Positions 33,758-43,800 of a DNA stretch of 64,000 nucleotides are shown here, one piece after another. Each line of letters begins with the position of its first letter. Positions within the stretch are counted from its first letter, which is position 1. The notes below the pieces were generated by a model that did no database searches, was not told the DNA's origin, and saw only the letters and a list, made by a program, of their open reading frames with translations. Both the position numbers and the translations under genes were made by a program. The DNA comes from Rhododendron vialii (taxonomy: Eukaryota; Streptophyta; Magnoliopsida; Ericales; Ericaceae): NCBI RefSeq assembly GCF_030253575.1, contig NC_080569.1, positions 1,570,001 to 1,634,000 on the forward strand. The letters are read 5' to 3'.

Positions 33758-34309
33758 ATTGAGCGGCGATGGGGTAAAATTTTGGATCAATTTTGCTTTT
33801 TCTCAACTCATGGTTGCTAATTTTCAGTGCTTCATTGTTATTCTGAGTTGGAATGATGTCTGTTCTATTGTAGGACTCATGATTTTAACTGTTGTGTACT
33901 TTGTGCTCCATGTTTTGGGCTTACTTACCATTTTCCCCTAGTTCAGGGCTTGTGTTAATGTTTAAGTTCTGCCTTTTGTTTTTTATTTGTCTACTTCAAT
34001 TGACATTTCAGTCCTTCTAGAACAAATTTGTTGAACTCATTGCTTCAGTTTGGTTATCTTTAACGGGTTTCAGGTCAAAGATGAGGTCGACACTTCCATA
34101 GGCATAGAGTAAGCTATTGAAGTTTTTCTGATTTCTATCGTATTCACTTTGTACTCCATGCTTGCTTGTTTTTGCTATAATGGCTCCTTATCCTAGTGGA
34201 TAAATTTTTGTTTTCATTCAACAATAAATTATTGTGTTGTAGCATTATACCCTGAATTTTTTCCCCTAAAGATGACTTTTTGATGTTTGTCTGGTTGTTC
34301 TTTGTTTCC

Positions 34310-34690
34310 TCTTTATTGGACATGAGTTACCCTGATGCTATTATGCAAAAACATTTTCAGTTTAAGGAAATTGTTAGCGAGGTTAAGGAGATGGGGTTTG
34401 ACCCTTTGAAGTCGACCTTTGTTCTGGTGGTGCATGCCATTCAGGGAAGAAGGAATAAACCATTTTGGGATCGGTGGTTATGAAGCATATATGACGTGGG
34501 GTTTGTCTAATGATGATTACCTCGGAACTCAAGAAGCAACCACACCGTTTGATTCTGAGGCACACGAAGATTAACTGAGAGCAATGGACTTCTTTGTGAA
34601 CAAGATGGGTTGGCACTCCAAAGACACTACAAGCTGCCCGACGGTTCTGCTTTTTAGCTTGAAGAATAGGTTGCCTTGGGTTCTTATGGA
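34310..34690 (+). pseudogene. mTERF remnant 1 in unit H
   Basis: It begins mid-protein with DAIMQKHFQFKEIVSEVKEM and GFDPLKSTFVLVVHAIQGRR, then shifts frame to read AMDFFVNKMGWHSKDTTSCP and VLLFSLKNR, after which homology changes abruptly. It has the same left border as remnant 1 after E, showing that both derive from one ancestral truncated copy. Confidence 0.8.
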
Positions 34691-35182
34691 GGATGTGGTA
34701 GAAAAAATTTCTCCAGCTGTGACAGTGTTGAGGCAACTTGGGGTGCCTCAGCCCTCTATCGAATCGTTACTCGTTACTATATCGATCTCATTGGATAATG
34801 GTTGAAAGCAGAGATAGGTTTGATCAGTTTCGAAGAGAGGTTGTTTAACCCTTTAAAAATATCGTTTAATGTAGTAATTCGTGTAATTTCTTGGACAAGT
34901 AAACCAACCTGGGCTCGAAAAGCTGAAGTCTTTAGGAGGTGGGGTTGGTCGGATGATGACGTTCGCTCGTTGCTCAGAAGATACCCCTTATGTATGGCTT
35001 TGTCTTTGGAAAAGATCGCGAATGGGATGCATTTTTTTAAGTGAATGAGAAGGGTTTCCAGCCTTCATCGATAGCTGGAAATCTGATAGTTCTTACTTAT
35101 GGTTTGGACAAGAGGGTCATTCCCAGATGCTATGTCATCAGAGTTCTGAGGCTGAGAGGATTGATAAAGAAGGATATATGCT
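34691..35182 (+). pseudogene. mTERF remnant 2 in unit H, part before the solo LTR
   Basis: Second-lineage mTERF: VEKISPAVTVLRQLGVPQPS, ISFNVVIRVISWTSKPTWAR, KAEVFRRWGWSDDDVRSLLR, RYPLCMALSLEKIANGMHFF, LDKRVIPRCYVIRVLRLRGL and IKKDIC, with two or three frame breaks. It is cut by a solo LTR; the same protein similarity continues at 35797. It begins directly at the end of remnant 1, which indicates an old deletion junction. Confidence 0.8.
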
Positions 35183-35796
35183 TGTAGTGGGCTGAACTGC
35201 TGAGCTAAGGTCCCAACCATGTGTCCTTGAGGAGCTTGGCGGGCTATGGGTCACGGAACGTGAAGTGATTGAGTTTGGCCGAACGATTGGTTGTTGCCGG
35301 AAGATATCCAACCGACTCTTGTGCTTATGTCTCGGAAGTCTCAAATCACGTTCAGGAATAGCCCGGGCTCCATACCCAAACCGTATGCTTTGGGTATAGC
35401 CGATCCGGGTCTGACTTGTCGTACCTGGGTGATTCACAAAAGGTGGTTCACACACATGGGTATAACCATTTTCCAGCCTATGTCATATGTGATGTTAGCT
35501 GAACTGCTGAAGTACCTCGCATGCTGAACACGTACATACTTGGAGGGCAAGTTTTGGAGGTTCTATATAAGGGACAAGGATAAACCCTGAAGAGGTACGC
35601 TGATCACTCTAACCTTAGTGCTTCCTTACTCTTCTCCTACTTCCATCCTGGTTGACTCCGACTCCAACTCCGACTCCGACTGGTTAGGCACTAATGGTGG
35701 GTGTTCATGGCGCAGGTCAGATCCTGTGGAGGAGCCCCAGCCCAAATCCAAGCCAGAGTACCACCGGGTACTACATCGATAAACCAGCACACCACA
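35183..35796. mobile_element. Solo LTR (614 bp)
   Basis: It starts TGTAGTGGG and ends CACCACA (TG...CA), and a perfect 5-bp duplication ATGCT flanks it (35178-35182 and 35797-35801). It contains a TATATAAG promoter-like box near 35564. It looks like a whole LTR left after recombination, with no internal region. Superfamily cannot be decided. It is younger than the decay of the mTERF remnant it interrupts, or of similar age. Confidence 0.85.
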
Positions 35797-35896
35797 ATGC
35801 TCAAGTACTTTTCGTATGTCTGCTGATAAATGCTTCCTAGAAAAATTTAAGACCGAATATGAGGATCGGTTTCCTCAACTGTGGAGCATTTATTAA
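35797..35896 (+). pseudogene. mTERF remnant 2 in unit H, part after the solo LTR
   Basis: It reads DKCFLEKFKTEYEDRFPQLW then SIY and a stop, a normal mTERF C-terminus of the second lineage, directly continuing the similarity that ends at 35182. Confidence 0.75.
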
Positions 35897-36489
35897 GAGA
35901 AACTAGGTTTTTTTAAAACCGGCATTTAACATGAGGGCACTGATAGGTTTATAAAGCTGTAGAGTATCTCACATTATGAACATCGCAATGATTAGCTGAT
36001 ATTGGGTTTCTAGTTGACAATTGTTGTTTTTCCAGTATATTAGATCTACTCCGGCATTCTTCAGTGTGGCGGCACAATTATTTAAGTCTTATTAGGGAAA
36101 TGGCTGTAAGTTGTTTATACCTTTTATGTGGAAGCTCTTCCAGAACCTATAAATTGTTGGAGACTGGAGGTGGTCGTTCCTCGCTTGAGCTAGCTTGCTG
36201 AACGATGGTGATTGACATGTATTATCAGTTTCCTGTACTTTTTGAGTTTGGCTTGTTCTTCTTCTCTTCCTATGTTTTGCAACGAGGTAGTTATTTCAGT
36301 GACATTGACTTGACATAATTTTTGTTCTTTCCCTGCTTTTCTAAATAGTGTATTCATGGTGGCGAGATAGATAGATTCTCTTTGACATCGATGATTTCTG
36401 TGGCTTTAATAGTGATTAAATCAGTTTGTTCCGAACTTGAGTGCTCATGGACTCATGGATTTCCTGTATGACAACTAATAGTAGTATGT

Positions 36490-36812
36490 GCAGAGATTTT
36501 GCGCGCACTCAGCCTTTGTGAGAGTCTTGTGCAATCTGGAGTGGACTATCATCCCAAGTTGAAGTTTTTGGTGATAAAATTTTGCTGGCAAAGGAAGATT
36601 CGTGCTGAAGTACCATTTTTTTTACTAAGTGAGAAATGCTTCTTTGATAAGTTTCTGAACAAACGAGGATATGATATTCTTGGTCTAATGAAATACTATC
36701 TATCAAGGGATAATTGGCATTCTGGAACCAAAATTGAGATCAAAGACATGAGAAGAGCCGAACACATTCCACACTCGATTCTTTCGTTAGTGTTGCATTG
36801 GTTAAAATTGTA
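36490..36812 (+). pseudogene. mTERF remnant 3 in unit H (C-terminal piece)
   Basis: A 104-codon open frame: LSLCESLVQSGVDYHPKLKF, FLLSEKCFFDKFLNKRGYDI, LGLMKYYLSRDNWHSGTKIE, IKDMRRAEH. It is the same C-terminal element as 22080-22290 and 30166-30476. It has no N-terminal repeats and no plausible start, so it is a relic despite being open. Confidence 0.7.
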
Positions 36813-38170
36813 AATCTGAACTTGAATTGCTCTTGGCTGTGTTAGGAGGATTTTGAGAGCTGTGTTATCTATCTCTTACGCTACAAGTTATTTTGTATAA
36901 CTCAAGGTGTTCGGGTCATGTTGCGAGCGCCTCGAACAATCACTAGGGAATGCTTTATTTGTTGCTTGCAGTTAGCTTCCAAGTGCCACATAAGTTCTGT
37001 TTTTAATCTTTACTCTCTTAAGCTTGTAGGACAAAAGGCCATCTGTTGTCAACCAGATTCAGGTCTCCAAGACGCTTTTTCTCAGAACGGTAAAACTGGT
37101 CGACAAATATGAAAAATAGATGTGTATTCGCTTTCCTTTCTGGTCCATTTTGCTTAAAATATGGCCTACTGAGCAAAATCTGACTGATGAGTGATCAATT
37201 TTTCCCATTGGGCAAGCCGGAATTGGTTGGATTAACAACTGATGTGTTTTAAATAACATGCGAGAAATGATTTTGACCATCGCACACCAGTGGTGGGATA
37301 GAATCTGACATGGGTAAACAGTGGTTTTAATTCAAAGATAAGTTCATCCATTCAATTTGTTTAATGTTCATCCATTCAAATTGTTTTAGGATTGATTTGA
37401 TGCTAGAGAAAATGTGGAATGGGAGAGACGGGAAAGGCCCCAGGTACACTGCCTTCATCACCCAAAATTGTGTTTGTTCTTCAAATACGTAGTATGTTAC
37501 ATCAGGTGGTTCAATAATAGCTGAAGAACGTTCTACAATAGCAACACATTTATCTCCCTTCTATGAACAGTCCAGTTTATTGAAGAAGATTAAAATCTTG
37601 AAGAAATTAGGTATACCCTTGAACAGATAATTTATGCTCATTAATTAGGAAACAAGGAGCAAGAAAACTATCCAAAAGCCTTCTTCGGGATAAATTTATC
37701 TCTTTGGTTAATAAGATCCAAGAGGTTTATCGATCCCTGGGGGTGCAGATCCATAATAGGCATGTCGAACTTATTGTAGGTCAAATAACATCAAAAGTGT
37801 TGGTTTCAGAAGATGGAATGTCTAATGTTTTTTAGGGGATAAATGCTCCAACACAAAAATTTCTTGTAGAATGAATCCCTAAAACAAAAAGAAGCAGGCA
37901 TCACATAGATAGTGAAACTTCACTATCATGCTTCCTTCATGGGAGTTGAATCCATATCAACAAAATCCTTGACCCAGAACGCTTTCAGATAACCAACCTG
38001 AAACCAATGATGAGTTCAACTCATCTGTTCTCAGAGAACAAAGTTCAAATTAAACCAGACAGATGACGATGAAAAAACAAAAACTTAGATTTTCTAAAGT
38101 TGCTGCATAAGCCTTGAATTAGAGGCTAATGGTGAGTAAGTACAAGACACGGCGCAAAATACTCAAGTTT
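36813..38170. other. Spacer between convergent mTERF H unit and mTERF I
   Basis: Nothing recognisable. The part next to 38170 is probably the 3' UTR of gene I. Confidence 0.4.
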
Positions 38171-38176
38171 TGGCGT

Positions 38177-39436
38177 TCAAGCTTGAACCTTATCAGTTGT
38201 TTCCCCTTCCAAACCTATACCCATATTAACATTTTCAGTTTCTGACTCCCAAATATCCACCTCTCCAAGGTACACGCTCATAAGTTCAGGAACTTCCTTC
38301 TCGTATTTAGTCACATACTTCTCCAAGAAAGACTCCTCAGATCCTGAACTTACTGAATGCCAGCTCATATCTTCCTTCAGCAAGCCCTTCGATAGCAAGA
38401 CTTTAATAACCGCAAATCGTGGCATAGTCCTGTTTTCCAAGCTAAACGTCAGAAGTAAGGGGTATCTAGCAAGGGCATTCAAAGGCCACCCCATCTTGTT
38501 CGTTAAGAATTCAATTACCCTTGCAATCTTATTCTCAGACACGTGCATACAATATGGGTCCTTTAAGTATGCCGAGCGTATATCATCCTCAGACCAACCC
38601 CACTTCCTGTATGCTGCATAGCACCTGTCCCAAAGGGATCTCATACCTCTCCCTGAAAGGCCATGTATCGCTTTGAGAAAAGCCCATGTCGACATATCAA
38701 ATCCCATTTCCTTAACCTGATTAACTACTTCCTTAAACTGCCTATGATTCTGTATCATAGCATCAGTGTAATGTAGCAATGCGTGATCAATCCTCGATTC
38801 TTCCACTCCAACTTCCCTCAAGAAAGCAATATTAGGAACAAGATTTGTTGTATGATGAGCTGTAAAAATCCATGGAGCTTTCTTTATAGCAGCAACCACC
38901 TTCTTATCTGTTTTAAGAATACTCTTGAGGAAATCATAGTACGGTATGATTCGATTCTCTAAGCTTCTAGTCAATAGTTTTGGATCTATAGTAATCAACC
39001 TTGTAAGGACCCTTTCTGAAACGCCAATATACTTAAAAAACTCCAGTTTGGGCAAAATGTCTTTCTCAAGATCGGCCACAAGCAGTGCTGGGTGTAACCT
39101 CAAAACCTTGGAAATTTGATAATTCGTAACTCCATGGGTTCTAAGAAGATTAAACCAAGCTTCTGTTTTTTCATGTAAATTCACATTCTCATAACCAGGA
39201 ACAGTAACTCGTCGTGACAATATAGGTAAAAAAAATTGATTTGGCGTACTATCTGTGGAGTTCTTTAAGGTTTCAGGAGATAAATCAGTATCTGGGTTGG
39301 ACCCAGATGGGTTTACACAAGAAGGTGCAACTGAGGAAATGGGTCGGAGATATAGTTGATTTTTGTTGGTGGGTTTTGAATCCACTGCCGTTTTCTTGAT
39401 TGGGAACAGATTAACCGAATGAAGTACAGAAAACAT
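38177..39436 (-). CDS. mTERF-family protein I (intact, 419 aa)
   Basis: Intact single-exon gene on the minus strand. The start is the ATG at 39436 (MFSVLHSVNLFPIKKTAVDS), which aligns with the starts of E to H; the frame is open a little further upstream without ATG. The transit-like region contains YLRPISSVAPSC. The first repeat is divergent: the usual YLIDSCGLSPE segment is replaced by LPILSRRVTVPGYENVNLHE. The rest is typical: FNLLRTHGVTNYQISK, KDILPKLEFFKYIGVSERVL, LREVGVEESRIDHALLHYTD, CYAAYRKWGWSEDDIRSAYL, FLTNKMGWPLNALARYPLLL, KYEKEVPELMSVYLGE. The C-terminal tail is longer than in E-H (to TTDKVQA). It is the most divergent intact member, so probably an early branch of block two placed in inverse orientation. 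Confidence 0.9.
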   Translation of the reverse strand: MFSVLHSVNLFPIKKTAVDSKPTNKNQLYLRPISSVAPSCVNPSGSNPDTDLSPETLKNSTDSTPNQFFLPILSRRVTVPGYENVNLHEKTEAWFNLLRTHGVTNYQISKVLRLHPALLVADLEKDILPKLEFFKYIGVSERVLTRLITIDPKLLTRSLENRIIPYYDFLKSILKTDKKVVAAIKKAPWIFTAHHTTNLVPNIAFLREVGVEESRIDHALLHYTDAMIQNHRQFKEVVNQVKEMGFDMSTWAFLKAIHGLSGRGMRSLWDRCYAAYRKWGWSEDDIRSAYLKDPYCMHVSENKIARVIEFLTNKMGWPLNALARYPLLLTFSLENRTMPRFAVIKVLLSKGLLKEDMSWHSVSSGSEESFLEKYVTKYEKEVPELMSVYLGEVDIWESETENVNMGIGLEGETTDKVQA

Positions 39437-40009
39437 AGTCACAGATGGTAAGAGTAGAGAAGAACTCACTGCCTTCGAGATTTGTTCAACTGGATTTTCT
39501 CACCGGCGACCATTGAATCTTGAAATGGTACTGTTTCTTCATCTGTGTGTATGTATGATTTTGAGCTGCTCATGCAGATTTCAAAGGATTGGGTTTTGCC
39601 CTTATCCAGTGGTTTGTGTAGGGAACTACTAGTGCACAGAAAAGGGGTTTGGCGATACCATCATCCTAAAGATCTGGACCCTTGATCTTTAACTTCCAAT
39701 CCTGGCCGTTGGTCACCTACATCCATTCCTATGGCCCGGCAAAAAGAGAGAGAACACTAGTAACAAAAGTATGAGGTGTGGCCGTGTGGGTTACTTAGAA
39801 AATTTGGGGTTGTGAATAGATAGTATCAGTGAGGAAAAAACAAGAGGTTTTTTTTTTTTTTTAATCTTTAAAAAAAAAAAAAGAGTTTGCTATTCAAACT
39901 CATTGTTTTGCTTCACGATAATGAAAAATTAGATAAATTACGTAGAATAAACGAAATTGTACATTGCAATGGTTATAAATACTCTAATTAGTATTACCCT
40001 AAACAATTC
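39437..40009. other. 5' flank of mTERF I
   Basis: Promoter and leader of gene I, with T and A runs at 39847-39882. No further element recognised. Confidence 0.4.
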
Positions 40010-40288
40010 AATGTCTGCAGAATGTGATTTTAAGGGTGCCCGCGAGAAATTAGCCAAAAAAATAACCGGAAAAGGCTTGATTTGAGCAATTTTTATTTGA
40101 ACCGTTCAGTAAAAAACTGTTCGAAACTGTTCGGATCAAGTCCTTCCCGGTCATTTTTTTGCTAATTTTTCGCGAGCACCCTTAAAATCACATTTTGATC
40201 ATATTAAGCGACTCGGATCATCAAATTTTGATCGGGAACTATGAGGTGTTTTTTTAGGTATTTTTTTTGGTGTCCCCGGAACCACCCC
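40010..40288. mobile_element. MITE (same family as 48825-49187), left end missing
   Basis: About 280 bp match the right three quarters of the full copy at 48825: AATGTGATTTTAAGGGTGCC, the CTGTTCG palindrome, AAATTTTGATCGGGAACTAT and the GTGTCCCCGGAACCACCCC end. The left terminus (GGGACGGTTC) is absent. It lies between the 5' flank of I and the 3' flank of the DUF255 gene. Confidence 0.75.
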
Positions 40289-40832
40289 GTAAACAAAAGG
40301 TCTCACTCCAAATCTCATTTTCCGTTGTTGTAATGAACCGTGACACCACGCATTTATAGCATTATAGTGCAACCTTACCAATTCAATTTTTATACCCCCA
40401 TCAAGCCATAAACGCGCTCTAGCGAGTCAACCGGCTCCAAAGATGTAGCAGAATATAGACGTCACTTTTCTCTCCACACAGGAGTCACAAGTAGTTTTCA
40501 AGTCAATACAGTCATCAGCATTTCTGGCCATGGAACCCAACTGATTATTGAAACTTATTCGGATACAAAAAGCAAGCATATTCACCTCCATATACTACTG
40601 AAAACACCATCAGACCAGTTGGAATCCGAAAACCCAGTACTAAACCAATTCCGAGGGAGCAAACTGGTCTCTGGTGCATACCAAATCATCACTGAGTTTT
40701 AACAGCACGTAACACCTTTTTTTTCGCTCGGCACATAACACAACACCTAACTTCTTACAGGAGTTGAACTTGCTTCCATGTACAGCTGTATGTTTTGGTA
40801 GGTTTTTTTTTTTTTGGGGGGGGGGAGGGAAA

Positions 40833-43800
40833 TTACGAGGAAGTGGAAGGTTTCTTGGAGAGGAGAGCTTCAAGAGATTTGGGATCAGTAACTGCAGGGC
40901 TGCAAGTGAAATTTTGACAGACGAGAGCTACCACCTTGCCAACAGCAAAAGTATTCCTTGCCATGGCGGTAATGTGACCGTTATTTTCTTCCCAAAATTG
41001 CAACTCTTCTTCATTGGCGGGGTCTATGTGGATGACCTGACAAAATTGCACCAGAAACAAAATTAGATTGCAGTGCAGAAAAGAAAATTGAGTATTCATT
41101 AAGTTTTTGTTTTCTCAACACTGCAAAGAAGTGGACTCAGGACACCAACAGCACAATTTGGTCACCTCACGGATGTTCTCTCAGTTCACTGAGTTCAGTT
41201 CATTTCATTTCAAGCCACTTTTGTGTGCAAGTAAACATCTTGAATGACTTCAGATCGGGAAAAAAATTCCGCCTGAAAAACATGTGCATGCATAACTGGA
41301 AGTTTAGAACTACCAAGGGCATTCGTTTAGTTTTGGTTTCCCTCACAAACAAGTGGACTTAGGACCCCAAGAGGGCTATTCTGTCATTACACAACTATAT
41401 CACTTCTATGTGGAAGTAAACATCTTCAATGAATTTATATGAACAAGCTTGACCTAGATTTTATATAGGCATAAGTCATAAGAAAGAACTCACAGTTTTG
41501 TTAGGATCATATGATGAATGAGCAGCCGCAAGCATGTTTTCGAACTCTAAGGAGGACTTGGGTCCAACCAAGACGACTTGCTTACGGGAAGGAACAGAAA
41601 GCATGTCCGCAGCACAGCACATTAAAGGCACAGCCACAGCCATTTCTTCCAATCTCTTCTCAAAAACTGCCTGTAAATCCAATTGAAAAAATACCTGACC
41701 GATCATTACTTCCCAAACATTATTGTGTATTTAATGTGGAAATTATTTAGATAAGCGAGCAAACCAGCAGATGCTCAGCAGTTTGTCTGCAATGATCAGA
41801 CCTATCACCAGAAACCATAGAGGCCAATCTAACCAGATTGATCACGGAGACCGAGTTTCCTGAAGGTTCCGCCCCATCATGATCTTCTTTTACTCTGAGT
41901 AGAACTGAAGGATCTTCCCCAGGGGTATTGAAATACCCACCTCCACTCCTATCAAGAAACAACTCATCCTGCAATAGAGAAAATTTCAAGAAATTCGTAT
42001 TTTAACAACAATCAAGGACTCCCTTTGTCCCTTCATCTTGGCAGTCCTGTCCTTTAATCAGATCAAAAATTTATGTTTTCACTAAAAAAATCAAAATTTG
42101 TCGACTAGTTAAAAGATCTCAATTAGTCCTGGTATTAAGTTTTCAAAATCATCTAAAAAGAGTTGAAAAATAAACATGCATAGTGTATACGATTTTTTAA
42201 GAAAACCAGATAGCACAAACAGACCAACAGTTTATGATAAAGCTACTACTAAGGGGAAATGAGATTGGGCAAATGGTTCTTGCCTGGATTTCTTGTAGTT
42301 CAATTGCCCAAACGAGCCAAAATATTTCACCACCATATTCATAAATATCCAGCAACCCCGATATTAGAAAAGCATAATCATCCAGAAATCCAGGCGCTTT
42401 AGATGGGCCATTCCTAAAGCTGTGTTGCAGCCTACGTGCTTGCTGGTTGTAAAGGTGCTTTCTGATAAATGAAGCAGCCTTTTCTGCCACTTGCATGTAT
42501 TCCTTTGGCTGAAATTGACAAACTTCTTACATGCATGATTGAGAGAAAAACCTTTTTACTAATCTACCCATAAAGAGCAACATAAGTATAAAAAGTTGAA
42601 ATCTCACATCAGAGCCAGCAACAGGGAAGTTGAATTCAGTCTCATCAGGTTCACCCTTCAGGATTTTAGAAGCTCTTGCGAAAGCAGAAATTGCAAGTCC
42701 ATTCCATGATACAATTACCTAGCAAGTAAATTATAAACCATACCATTCATCACAACTAAGAAGTTTTAACAGCATTATTATTCCTTTTGTACGAGGAACA
42801 TTTGATACCTTATCATCCAAATGTGGCCGTGGTCGTGTTGATCGAACAGAAAAAAGTTCCCTCCTACATGTACCCAGAGCATCTACGTACTTCTCAATAG
42901 GCATGCTGAATTTCGAAGCCATTGCATCAGTACTATTCCTCTCTATGAGTACATTTTTCCCCTCGAATTCATTATGAGGATCACTCATTCTAGAGAGGTC
43001 ACAATTCCCTGATGGTTTAACATAGTAATGCTCCTTAAAAAGGGTTGCATGCTCTCCAACTGTATCTTCCACCTTAAGGAAAAAGATAAGAAATGGAAAC
43101 AAAGACACCAGCATGTAATCTTAAGATATGTTCTCTTTCTTCTTGTTCAAACCTGTCACTAATAGAATACTGTATCCTCACCGTTCTATTTGAACTTGAA
43201 TAGTGTAGAATCAAACAACAGAGTAATGATTGAAGAAAGTATAGTACTACAGATGCTCAAGCTATCAAGGACTGTATTCTGTACATGGGACCCACAATGT
43301 CAAGCAGATGTAACAAAATACTAAGCAGTTGATTTGTATTACTAGAGAAAAAATTGATTTTTGAGATACAGCAAAAGCTATGTAGAAAAAGATATCTCCA
43401 TGATTGCCAAATGGGCATGTATAGACATGTATAGACTCTGGAAATCAATGAATGGACATTGTCTCATCGAAACCTAGGGGAAAACATAGTTGAATATACC
43501 TCACGGCTGGTCCAAACGTAGAAGGCACCTTCTTTTTTTCTTGTAGCGCCTTCAGCCTCTGCACTGTCAGCATCTTCTGCTGAAAAGATCTCTCCACTGG
43601 GCCCAATCATGTCTCTTCTCAAATAATCAAGAATATCGCGAGACACATTTGAGTAGTAGAGATCTTTGGTAATGGAAAAGGCATCTAAATAAACATTAGC
43701 AAGCTGCCCCTGGTCATACAACATTTTCTCAAAATGCGGAACTGCATAAAACAAAGCAGTTTCAACAACTTCGTTGCATTGAATAACCAAATATATGCAA

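Noticed and set aside
35138-35527. Two overlapping frames of 78 and 105 residues
   Set aside because: They lie within the solo LTR and have no known domain.
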